From: a virus
Length of the DNA stretch: 20,024 nt
Virus record (IMG/VR): IMGVR_UViG_3300037137_000261
Span: 1-20,024 of that record
Direction: 5' to 3' (one strand)
Notes under the pieces: generated by a model
Told to the model about the DNA's origin: nothing
The model's database searches: none
The model's input: the letters and a program-made list of their open reading frames with translations, nothing else
Program-made: the position numbers and the translations under genes
Shown: positions 13,658 through 20,024 of the stretch, piece after piece
Layout of the letters: the number at the start of each line of letters is the position of its first letter
Position numbering within the stretch: position 1 is the first letter of the stretch

Positions 13658-13917
13658 AGATGCTCTGGCAGGCCGGACAGAAACGTCTCGCTCGGGAAGG
13701 CCGTGAGCGGCTCACCGAGTTGTTCGTCGCTGCCCGAGATGCCGGACTTGACGTGCTAGTGAGCACCGGTCAGGCCAAGCCCAAGGGAGCCTGGCGGCTG
13801 CCGCCCTATGCCCGCCCGGAATCCACGCCGAGCGTCAGGAACCCTGCCGTTCGTGACGCAACCCTCGCGAAGCTCGGGATGATGTTCCCCGGGATGGTCC
13901 GGAGGGGCGACTCGTGA
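13579..13917 (+). CDS. Tail assembly chaperone, frameshift extension (gpT-like part)
   Basis: This -1 frame runs from the proposed slip site to TGA 13915-13917, adding 112 residues to the first 133 of the upstream ORF for a fused product of about 245 residues. It reads ELYEWCLSEWGLDPEAVRSRFDPEQLKMLWQAGQKRLAREGRERLTELF, then KPKGAWRLPPYARPESTPSVRNP and a final MMFPGMVRRGDS. The charged helical character is usual for gpT-like parts. The frame stays open upstream to 13438, but that part is Arg/Pro-rich out-of-frame noise. The stop overlaps the next gene's GTG. Confidence 0.75.
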   Translation, partial: ELYEWCLSEWGLDPEAVRSRFDPEQLKMLWQAGQKRLAREGRERLTELFVAARDAGLDVLVSTGQAKPKGAWRLPPYARPESTPSVRNPAVRDATLAKLGMMFPGMVRRGDS

Positions 13918-14594
13918 GCGGGAGGAAACACGTTGATCTGGATGTCGAGGCCCTGCGCGCCCGCTGGGAGGGTGGCGAGATGCTGGCCGCTCTTGCTGCC
14001 GAGGTCAGCGTGAGTCGGCCCACGCTCTGGAGGCGGATCGGGCGCCCGGACGCGCCCCCCGTGGACTTCGTCACGCGGTCGGCGTTCGGAACGATCGTGC
14101 CGGAACCCGATGTCGCATTCGTGGCATGGGCAGCCGGTTTCTTTGACGGCGAGGGTTGCATCCACGCCGGTTTCGAGACCGCCCCGAAGTACGGACTTCG
14201 AACGCACCTGATGGTGGTTGTGGGACAGACAGTGCCGGGTCCGCTCGTCGCCATCCAAAGTCGCTGGGGCGGATCGCTCAGGGACCAACCGGCGCGCAAC
14301 CCGCGCCACCAGCACCAATGGCACTGGCGACTCATCGGGAAGAACGCCGCCCCGTTCCTCACGGATGTGCTCCCGTATCTGCGCGTCAAGCGCAGGGCGG
14401 CGCTCCTCGCCCTTGACTACATCGCACTCATCCACCCGCATAGCGTGCGCCTGACTGAGGAGGATCATGCGCGCCGCCGTCCGATTGTCGAGGCCCTCCA
14501 GGCCCTGAATGCTGGTACGCCAGCCGCCCGAGAAGCCCGCCGCGTCCGCGCCATTCTGCGCGCCCAGCGGACCACGATCAGGAAGGAGGCCTAG
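13914..14594 (+). CDS. LAGLIDADG-type homing endonuclease
   Basis: A 226-residue protein from GTG 13914 (GTGA overlap; GGAGGGG upstream). Residues 22-42 look like a helix-turn-helix (LAALAAEVSVSRPTLWRRIG). Residues 71-83, AWAAGFFDGEGCI, are a LAGLIDADG motif variant; HLMVVVGQTVPGPL and a second half GKNAAPFLTDVLPYLRVKRRAALLALDYIALI follow the family pattern. With a single motif the active enzyme would be a homodimer. It probably cuts a specific DNA target and spreads its own gene. It interrupts the usual adjacency of chaperone and tape measure genes, and its last codons carry the AAGGAGG that precedes the tape measure frame. Not expected to be part of the virion. Confidence 0.85.
   Translation: MSGRKHVDLDVEALRARWEGGEMLAALAAEVSVSRPTLWRRIGRPDAPPVDFVTRSAFGTIVPEPDVAFVAWAAGFFDGEGCIHAGFETAPKYGLRTHLMVVVGQTVPGPLVAIQSRWGGSLRDQPARNPRHQHQWHWRLIGKNAAPFLTDVLPYLRVKRRAALLALDYIALIHPHSVRLTEEDHARRRPIVEALQALNAGTPAAREARRVRAILRAQRTTIRKEA
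14583..14589 (+). promoter_or_regulatory. Strong Shine-Dalgarno AAGGAGG before the tape measure frame
   Basis: AAGGAGG at 14583-14589 lies inside the last codons of the endonuclease gene. Its ideal 7-nt spacing points at 14597, which is GTC in the tape measure frame, not a standard start. The first standard in-frame start, GTG 14612, is 22 bases from the motif. It therefore bears on which start is used. Confidence 0.6.
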
Positions 14595-14611
14595 CCGTCA
14601 ATATTGGGGAC

Positions 14612-16999
14612 GTGTTCTTCATGCTGCGCGGTGACGGTGGACCGCTTCAGGTCGACGCCCAGAAAGCCGCCGAGGCAGCGGCCGGTGCCGCCGGCGCGAC
14701 GTTCAGCCAGAAGTTCAGCGCCACTGTCAAACGGGCCGCGGGTTCGGCGATCGGCGCCGCGGCCGGCGCCGCCTTCAGCGTTGCCCTCAAAGGGGCGGCC
14801 GATCTCGATGCCGCGACGCGCAAGCTCCAGGCGGACACCGGGATGACCGCATCAGAGGCGAAGGTCGCCGAGAAGTCACTGGCGGGGATGTACCGCAACA
14901 ACCTCCAGGGCTTCGACGCGATCGGCGCCGCGATGGCGAAGGTCCACAACGACCTCGGGCTGGTCGGCCCGGCGGCGGATGTGGCCACCGAGGCGTTCCT
15001 GCGATTCAGCACTGCGACGGGGATCGATGCCGCGCTCGCCGTCTCCCTCTTCGACGACGCCCTCGGCACATGGGGCCTCACCGCCGCGGACACCCAGATG
15101 ATCATGGACAAGGTCATCCTGAGTCACCAGAAGTGGGGCGGGGAGATCGACAAGAACCTCGTCACGCTCGCGAAGGTGGCCCCGGCGATGACCGCCGCCA
15201 ACTTCACGATCGACGACGGGATAGCGCTCCTCGGCCTCTTCGGCGCCAAGGGTCTTGATGCTGAGCGCGCCGCTGCTGCGTTCTCGAAGGCGCTCACGAA
15301 GGTCAAGAGTCCCGCCGAGCTGCAACAGCTCATCACGGACATCTCGAACACGAAGGACCCGTTCGAGCGTGCGGGGAAGGCCGCGGACCTGTTCGGCGCG
15401 AAGGCCGGCGCCCAACTCGCGAATGCTCTCGGCGGCGTGGCAATCTCCGAATTCACGGTCAGCATGACGGAGGCCGCCGGCGCCACGGACACGGCAGCCG
15501 CTGCGATCGAGTCAGGCTTCGGGGCCAAGTTCAAACTCCTGCTGAAACAGGCATCCGGCGCCCTCGCGGAGTTCGGTCTGAACTTCGGTGAGCTCGCGAT
15601 GGTCGCCGCGGCATTCGGGCCGAAGTTCACCACCGCCCTCCTCGCCGGTCTCGGGGGACTGGCAGGCTTGATCGTTCCGAAGATCGTGGGAGCTATCGTG
15701 GCCGCTCAGGCCCCGGCGGTGATCGCCGGCGCGGAGATCGGTACCGTGACGGGCACCGCGATCGGGGTGGCGATCGGCCCGGCGCTTGCCCTCGCCATCC
15801 CGGCCGCCATCCTGTTGGGGCTCCAGGCGATCAAGCCGAACATCCAGAAGTGGCTCTCGGACAACGGCCTCAGCCGCCTGCCCAACCTATTCGAGGGCCA
15901 GGGTCCGCTTGCGCCGTCGGCAGGGTTGACGCCCGGAACTTGGGAAACAAGTCCAGCTGGCGTCGCGGCGGCTGAGGCGCGTGCTGCGGGTAAGGCGCTC
16001 ACCGATGCCCTCGCTGCCGGCGTCGATGATGGCGCGCCGAGTCTGGCCCGCCAGGTGCTCGCGACGCTTGGGTCGGTGATGTTCGCCGGGATCGCGTCCA
16101 CTGAAACGCGGGCGAGGACGTCTGCGGCGTTTGACAAGCTCTACGAGGAGATCCGATCCAAGCAACAGGCGGCTGCGCGCCAGACGATCGCGATGCTCGG
16201 GTCAATAATGGCCAGCGGGTTCGCCGCCATGCCGGTCGCCGCGGACAAGGTCGTCGCCATGTTCGGCACGACGCTCGTCGCCGGGGTCAAGAAGGCGGCG
16301 ACGCGGACGGGGATCGAGGGGATGCTCGCGCTCGCTGCCGGGATTACCTCTGCCCGCCAGGCTCCCGTCGACGCGTTCAACGCGATGCTGGAGATGCTCA
16401 AGACGCCGGAGACGTCAACGCAGGAGGCGGCGCGGTTGGCTGGGGGCCTCACGAGCAAGGCGCTCGCGGACGGGCTTCGGTCCCACGATCCCGCGATCCG
16501 CGCCCAGGCGATCGCCGTCAAACGGATGATCCTCGATCGCCTCGAGGAGCTCCGGACAGCGAAGGGCATCGGCGCCGCGGCGATGGATGAACTCGCGGAC
16601 GGGATCAAGAGCAAGGATCACGAAATCCGGACAGCTGCCCAGACCGCGCTCGACACTGTCCTCTCTGGCCTGGAGGCGGACGCGAAAGCGCGCGCGGCCG
16701 GAGTCCGCGTCGGCTCGCTGTTCGCTGACGGAGTCGGATCGACGAGTTACGCCCGCTTCAAGTCGCTCGAGTACCCCGGGCAGGAGGCAGGCGGTCCCGT
16801 CCGGGCCGGGATGCCCTACATCGTCGGCGAGCATCGCCCCGAACTGTTCGTGCCGCAGACGAACGGTTACATCCTGCCGAGTGTCCCGGCGGGAGCCGGC
16901 CAGACCTTCAACTTCAACGGGCCGATCACATTGGGCGACAGCCACGACGAGTTCAGCCTGACCCAGAGCCTCCGGTTCCTCGCGGCGGTGCAGGGATGA
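14612..16999 (+). CDS. Tail tape measure protein
   Basis: A 795-residue protein from the first standard start, GTG 14612. An upstream in-frame stretch reads VNIGD from 14597 and looks like the true N-terminus, so 800 residues is possible. Residues 65-150 (DLDAATRKLQADTGMTASEAKVAEKSLAGMY, RFSTATGIDAALAVSLFDDALGTWGL) match TP901-type tape measure domains. A hydrophobic Ala/Gly/Ile-rich region spans about 327-407, and Ala-rich helices follow. Near the C-terminus, GGPVRAGMPYIVGEHRPELFVP (from about 727) is the common tape measure closing motif. The protein sets tail length, roughly 1.5 angstrom per residue in studied phages, hence a tail near 120 nm (inference). No peptidase or lysozyme motif is evident. 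ATGA overlap with the next gene. Confidence 0.92.
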   Translation: MFFMLRGDGGPLQVDAQKAAEAAAGAAGATFSQKFSATVKRAAGSAIGAAAGAAFSVALKGAADLDAATRKLQADTGMTASEAKVAEKSLAGMYRNNLQGFDAIGAAMAKVHNDLGLVGPAADVATEAFLRFSTATGIDAALAVSLFDDALGTWGLTAADTQMIMDKVILSHQKWGGEIDKNLVTLAKVAPAMTAANFTIDDGIALLGLFGAKGLDAERAAAAFSKALTKVKSPAELQQLITDISNTKDPFERAGKAADLFGAKAGAQLANALGGVAISEFTVSMTEAAGATDTAAAAIESGFGAKFKLLLKQASGALAEFGLNFGELAMVAAAFGPKFTTALLAGLGGLAGLIVPKIVGAIVAAQAPAVIAGAEIGTVTGTAIGVAIGPALALAIPAAILLGLQAIKPNIQKWLSDNGLSRLPNLFEGQGPLAPSAGLTPGTWETSPAGVAAAEARAAGKALTDALAAGVDDGAPSLARQVLATLGSVMFAGIASTETRARTSAAFDKLYEEIRSKQQAAARQTIAMLGSIMASGFAAMPVAADKVVAMFGTTLVAGVKKAATRTGIEGMLALAAGITSARQAPVDAFNAMLEMLKTPETSTQEAARLAGGLTSKALADGLRSHDPAIRAQAIAVKRMILDRLEELRTAKGIGAAAMDELADGIKSKDHEIRTAAQTALDTVLSGLEADAKARAAGVRVGSLFADGVGSTSYARFKSLEYPGQEAGGPVRAGMPYIVGEHRPELFVPQTNGYILPSVPAGAGQTFNFNGPITLGDSHDEFSLTQSLRFLAAVQG

Positions 17000-17403
17000 C
17001 CGTCGCGACGCGCTGGATCCACAAGATTGACGGGACCGAACTCAACGACGCCAGCCTGTTCGTCTGCACCGTCCCCGAGGCCGAGGCCGACTTCGGGGCG
17101 GCCGTGCTCCTGACCGACATGCAGGCGCGGACGCCGGTGTTCAACCGCCAGCAGCCGACGCCCGGCCGGTTCACGTTCCTAATCACGTCGCTCAACTTCA
17201 TGGACCCGACACTCGGCCCGGCCAACCTCGCGACCCTCAAGGCCCTCGTCGCGCCAGGGGTCCACACGTACACCCGGGCGCGCCCCGGCGAGACGGATAC
17301 CGGCAAGAGCGTCGCGGTGTACTTCGATGCCGGCCTCGTCGTCGACACCGAGACCGGACACTGCACCGCCAAGGCCATCGCCCCCGATCCCACCTGGACC
17401 TGA
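16996..17403 (+). CDS. Putative distal tail (Dit-like) protein, 135 aa
   Basis: It follows the tape measure gene by an ATGA overlap. The beta-rich sequence includes ATRWIHKIDGTELNDASLFVCTVPEAEAD, RTPVFNRQQPTPGRFTFLITSLNF, a central LATLKALVAPGVHTYTRARPG and a final TAKAIAPDPTWT. Gene order and the 'dP.W' ending resemble the N-terminal barrel of Dit-like proteins, which form the hub joining tail tube and baseplate. It is much shorter than two-domain Dit proteins, so only the core barrel would be present. Any minor tail protein with a similar fold is an alternative. Confidence 0.6.
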   Translation: MTVATRWIHKIDGTELNDASLFVCTVPEAEADFGAAVLLTDMQARTPVFNRQQPTPGRFTFLITSLNFMDPTLGPANLATLKALVAPGVHTYTRARPGETDTGKSVAVYFDAGLVVDTETGHCTAKAIAPDPTWT

Positions 17404-17414
17404 AAGGAGCCCGC

Positions 17415-18125
17415 ATGGACGGCACGGATCTGCATTTCTATCTCTCTGCAACGGGCGCGTCCGAAGGCGGCGCCACGAGCGCGACGCCGATCGTCGATGC
17501 CGTGGACAACAATGTCTTCTCCGACGTGTCCAGCTCGTCACGGATCGCCGGCGGGACGGAGGTCCGGAAGATCTTCATGGCGAACGAACACGCCACCGAC
17601 ACCTACGCTGCGCATTCGATCTGGATCTCGACCGACCCGAGTCACTCGGACGGCTACATCGGGCTCGGCTTCGACGACGCGGACGACGACGAGTCGACCG
17701 GCGGCAACCTGGTTGCCTGGTCGGCGGGCGCCAAGGTCGCGCTGATCTCCGACGCCGCGGACACACGCGACGTCGATGTCTACGGGCTCGTCGGCAGCAC
17801 GCCGACGAAAGAAACAGTGACCCTCAACGGGGCCGCCGAAGTTCTGACGTCGGCGACCTTCGCGGCCGTCCTAGCCTTCCATACCACCGTCTCGGGCAGC
17901 CGGACAATCACCATCAAGCAGGGCACCGGCGGCACGACGCGCGGGACCATCGGCATCGGCCACACCAACTGCTTCCTGTGGCTCACGGCCGCGTCGAAGT
18001 CGGTCGGCCTCCGGCTGCCGGCGCTCGTCGCCGGGGCGAATGTCGGCATCTGGGAGAAGGTCGTCTGGGCCGCCTCTGCGGTCGCTGGTGAGCAGGATCT
18101 CCCGCTCGCGACGGAGGCACTCTGA
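17415..18125 (+). CDS. Virion structural protein of the tail tip region, 236 aa
   Basis: ATG 17415 has a good AAAGGAG nearby. The start DLHFYLSATGASEGGATSATPIVDAVDNNVFSDVSSSSRIAGGTEVRKIFMANEHATDTYAAHSIWIS is a pattern I recognise from conserved tail-end structural proteins of many phages ('N.fddVs..es..G.teyR..yv.N'). The middle is acidic (GFDDADDDEST), and the C-terminal half is beta-rich with GVTLNG-like and HTTVSGSRTITIKQGTGGTTRG segments. Role in the baseplate or in holding fibres is inferred from position. TGATG overlap with the next gene. Confidence 0.72.
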   Translation: MDGTDLHFYLSATGASEGGATSATPIVDAVDNNVFSDVSSSSRIAGGTEVRKIFMANEHATDTYAAHSIWISTDPSHSDGYIGLGFDDADDDESTGGNLVAWSAGAKVALISDAADTRDVDVYGLVGSTPTKETVTLNGAAEVLTSATFAAVLAFHTTVSGSRTITIKQGTGGTTRGTIGIGHTNCFLWLTAASKSVGLRLPALVAGANVGIWEKVVWAASAVAGEQDLPLATEAL

Positions 18126-18934
18126 TGCCGTTCACCATTCAGTCTAATGACCTGGCAGGCGTCCCGGCTCGCCAGAGCGTGTGGTACACGACCGACATTG
18201 CCATCCTCGTCGCCGGTGAGGCCGGGACTGGCGTCCTGACCGGCTGCGAGGTCACGGCGCAGGGCTCGCCAGACATGACGCTCGCGGTTGCATCGGGGAC
18301 GATCCAGCCGTCCGCCGGAGTCGGCGCCGTCACCGTGACCGCCGGCAACGTCGCGATCGGCACCGCCCACGCCACGCTCCCTCGCATCGATCTCGTCACC
18401 GCCAGCGCGGCCGGGGTCAAGACGGTCACCGCCGGGACGGCATCCGCCGAGCCCAAGCCGCCCGATTTGCCGTCGGGTCATATCGGCCTCGCGATGGTCG
18501 ACGTGCCGGCGGCCGATACGGCGATCCAGACGGCGCAGATCACGAGCAAGCGCGTGGTCGTGTTCGCGGCTGGCGCCGGCGGGCTCTCTGATCAGGGCAT
18601 CATCACCTACCTGGACAGCACGGTCGCTGTGGCACCGGGGACGCCCGCCTCCGGCGCGCTGCGCATCTACGCGAAGACGGGCAAAGTGCTCGCCGTCAAG
18701 GATGACGCGGGGGCCGAGACGATCCTCGGGGCGGCCGGAGGAGCCACAATCACCACCCAGGAGGAAGGCGGCACGCTCTCCACCACCGTTACGACGATCG
18801 ACTTCGTGGGGGCCGGCGTGACGGCAAGCGGTGCCGGCGCGACGACTACCGTGACGATCCCAGGCGGCGGTGGAGCCGGCACGCCCGCCGACGCTGCCGC
18901 ATCGCTCATCACGGCCTATTCCCTATTCCGCTGA
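18125..18934 (+). CDS. Tail fibre / baseplate protein, 269 aa
   Basis: The N-terminal 125 residues (GVLTGCEVTAQGSPDMTLAVASGTIQPSAG, LPRIDLVTASAAGVKTVTAGTASAEPKPPDLPSGHIGLAMVDVPA) resemble the shoulder domain found at the start of baseplate and receptor-binding proteins. LRIYAKTGKVLAVKDDAGAETILG (about 181-204) is a repeat common in fibre shafts. The end (EEGGTLSTTVTTIDFVGAGVTASGAGATTTVTIPGGGG) matches a recurring fibre motif, 'eeG..l....t.idFvGagvTat'. It probably joins the tail tip to adhesion proteins. ATG 18125 follows from TGATG coupling. Confidence 0.75.
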   Translation: MPFTIQSNDLAGVPARQSVWYTTDIAILVAGEAGTGVLTGCEVTAQGSPDMTLAVASGTIQPSAGVGAVTVTAGNVAIGTAHATLPRIDLVTASAAGVKTVTAGTASAEPKPPDLPSGHIGLAMVDVPAADTAIQTAQITSKRVVVFAAGAGGLSDQGIITYLDSTVAVAPGTPASGALRIYAKTGKVLAVKDDAGAETILGAAGGATITTQEEGGTLSTTVTTIDFVGAGVTASGAGATTTVTIPGGGGAGTPADAAASLITAYSLFR

Positions 18935-18944
18935 GGAGTATGAC

Positions 18945-19337
18945 ATGGCAGCCAACACCAGCCCGATCTTCGAACTCGCACCCTTCCTCAAGGGTGACAC
19001 CCTCACCGACGCCGACACCACGGTTGCCAAGATCCTCGTCACCGGCGGGGCGAGTGGGACGCGCATCGATTCGCTCATGTGCAGCACCAACGACACGGCG
19101 GCTGTGAACCTCCGCTTCTACGTGGACAACGGCGCCGCGGACCTCTACCTCGGCGTGGTGGCGCTCGCCATCGGCTCCGGCTACACGACGGTTGCGCGCG
19201 TCGAGGGCATGACCACGCTTTCGCCGTCACTCGGTTACCTCGTGCTGCCGAGCGCGTCCGAACTGAAGGTGAGCTGCCTTGCGACGATGACCAACGCCAA
19301 GGTCACGACTGTCGTGGCGCAGGGCGGGGACTATTGA
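18945..19337 (+). CDS. Small virion protein of the fibre module, 130 aa
   Basis: The start ATG 18945 is chosen because GAGGAG (18933-18938) lies just upstream; the frame is open further upstream but that part reads as noise inside the previous gene. The protein MAANTSPIFELAPFLKGDTLTDADTTVAKILVTGGASGTRIDSLMC, with a final VVAQGGDY, matches a type common in phage fibre clusters ('nt.piF...P......GasGtrId.l....lrfyv.....GGDY'). Its exact role is unknown; it is beta-rich and could be a small tip or collar subunit. TGATG overlap with the next gene. Confidence 0.72.
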   Translation: MAANTSPIFELAPFLKGDTLTDADTTVAKILVTGGASGTRIDSLMCSTNDTAAVNLRFYVDNGAADLYLGVVALAIGSGYTTVARVEGMTTLSPSLGYLVLPSASELKVSCLATMTNAKVTTVVAQGGDY

Positions 19338-19861
19338 TGGCTACCATTGCGGTGGGGTCCGAGCCCGTCTACGGTCTGCCCCGCGCGATGATCCCTGGTG
19401 GCTCTGTAATGCCCGTCATGACCAGCGCGACGACGCCGGGTGGATGGGCAGTTACGGCATCAACCGAATACAATAGCGGCGCGGCCGGGTGGTATGCCGT
19501 GAGAACACCACTCGCCTACAACGGGTGGCTTACCGATGGAAGCGCTCTGCCGCAATGGCTCGCCGTATCCCTCCCCCGCCCCTACGTCGTGGCCGCCTAT
19601 CAACTCATCCCGTGGTGGGCCGATAACTTCCCCGGACGGACGCCGACTGCCTGGACATTGGAGGGGTCGAACGACGGCACCACCTGGTATGTGCTCGATA
19701 CTCGCACGGGCATCACCTGGGGATCAGCGACCGCCATCCGCGGCTTCCCGGTCGCGTCTCCGGTCACTCCATATACCCGGTTCCGCATCTATATCAGCGC
19801 GAACGGCGGCAACGCCTACACCGGGCTGGGCTGGTTCCAGTTGATCGGCCGCCGGTTCTAG
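19337..19861 (+). CDS. F5/8 type C (discoidin-like) adhesin, candidate receptor-binding protein
   Basis: ATG 19337 comes from a TGATG overlap, giving 174 residues. After a short N-terminus the rest is a galactose-binding-like (F5/8 type C) domain: WLTDGSALPQWLAVSLPRPYVVAAYQLIPW (64-93), RTPTAWTLEGSNDGTTWYVLD (101-121, with the typical W-x-L-x-G-S-N-D-G-x-x-W), and RFRIYISANGGNAYTGLGWFQLIG (148-171). Such domains bind sugars or phospholipids; in phage fibres they are candidates for host recognition. The middle of the gene shows slightly less extreme G+C than its neighbours, compatible with exchange. The ligand cannot be told from sequence. Confidence 0.8.
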   Translation: MATIAVGSEPVYGLPRAMIPGGSVMPVMTSATTPGGWAVTASTEYNSGAAGWYAVRTPLAYNGWLTDGSALPQWLAVSLPRPYVVAAYQLIPWWADNFPGRTPTAWTLEGSNDGTTWYVLDTRTGITWGSATAIRGFPVASPVTPYTRFRIYISANGGNAYTGLGWFQLIGRRF

Positions 19862-19864
19862 GGC

Positions 19865-20024
19865 ATGGCTCGGGCGATCGTCGGACCGGGCGGCGGGCTG
19901 GTCGGTCCGGGTGGCGGGCTGGTCGGACCAGCCGTCCCGGTCACCGCGTTCGCGACGCTCAGCCAGCCGTGGTACCTCGGCTCGGTCTACGCCACGCTCA
20001 GCCAGCCGTTCGACCTCCTTGCCC
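19865..20024 (+). CDS. Start of a repeat-containing structural protein (cut by window end)
   Basis: ATG 19865 follows the previous stop by three bases; the frame stays open to the window end, 53 complete codons. It opens MARAIVGPGGGLVGPGGGLVGPAVPV with a seven-residue GPGGGLV repeat, then two copies of (F/Y)ATLSQP(W/F). The upstream ribosome site is weak. It probably belongs to the tail fibre or tip module; nothing more can be said of the missing part. Confidence 0.6.
   Translation, partial: MARAIVGPGGGLVGPGGGLVGPAVPVTAFATLSQPWYLGSVYATLSQPFDLLA
19880..19921 (+). repeat. Two adjacent 21-bp direct repeats at the start of the last gene
   Basis: The 21-nt unit at 19880-19900 is repeated at 19901-19921 with two differences (GTCGGACC.. 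versus GTCGGTCC.., and C versus T at the join), and a third partial copy begins at 19922. In protein this is (V)GPGGGL. A further short repeat, ACGCTCAGCCAGCCG, occurs at 19957-19971 and 19993-20007. Confidence 0.8.

Overview
The window is a late structural (virion morphogenesis) region of a tailed double-stranded DNA phage or prophage. Every convincing gene lies on the + strand. The DNA is visibly very G+C-rich, GTG starts are common and third codon positions are almost all G or C, so the host is probably a high-GC bacterium (Actinomycetota or Chloroflexota are reasonable guesses; the sequence alone does not decide). I recognise no close named relative. The long non-contractile-type gene order (portal, scaffold, capsid, connectors, tail terminator, tail tube, frameshifted chaperone, tape measure, tail tip) suggests a siphovirus. 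I see no integrase, lysis, replication or regulator gene in the window.

Layout. 1-732: tail end of a small membrane protein, a small putative zinc-binding protein and an HNH endonuclease. 733-903: a gap with short repeats, two hairpins and a doubtful small ORF. 904-2919: small and large terminase. 2919-3440: a second HNH endonuclease of homing type, wedged between terminase and portal. 3440-6898: portal, scaffold and major capsid protein. 6976-9158: a small virion protein and a 571-residue protein made mostly of 16 degenerate Pro-Ala-rich repeats, probably a capsid fibre. 9155-12068: head-tail connector, unknown small gene, head closure, HK97-gp10-like neck protein, tail terminator and a 50-residue Trp-rich ORF. 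12151-13917: tail tube and G/GT-type tail assembly chaperones with a -1 frameshift. 13914-14594: a LAGLIDADG endonuclease. 14597/14612-16999: tape measure protein. 16996-20024: tail tip and fibre genes, including an F5/8 type C (discoidin-like) adhesin candidate and a repeat-containing gene cut by the window edge.

How it works together. Terminase packages DNA through the portal into a shell built by scaffold and capsid protein. Connector, closure and neck proteins seal the head. Terminator, tube, chaperones and tape measure build the tail, and the distal genes build the adhesion end. Most neighbouring genes overlap by ATGA, GTGA or TGATG, which implies tight translational coupling. The true gaps around the scaffold, capsid, small virion protein, fibre and tail tube genes each contain a GC-rich stem-loop, and several genes share a GAAAGG(A/G)-type ribosome binding site.

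Most notable: (1) several core virion proteins carry extra beta-rich domains: one inside the capsid protein, a different one once in head closure and twice in tandem in the tail tube, and an Fn3-like one on the connector; (2) a long repeat protein is encoded inside the head module; (3) three different endonuclease genes are lodged at module joints, one apparently with a duplicated portal-gene start and one that seems to have left the tape measure gene without a standard start codon at the best Shine-Dalgarno spacing.
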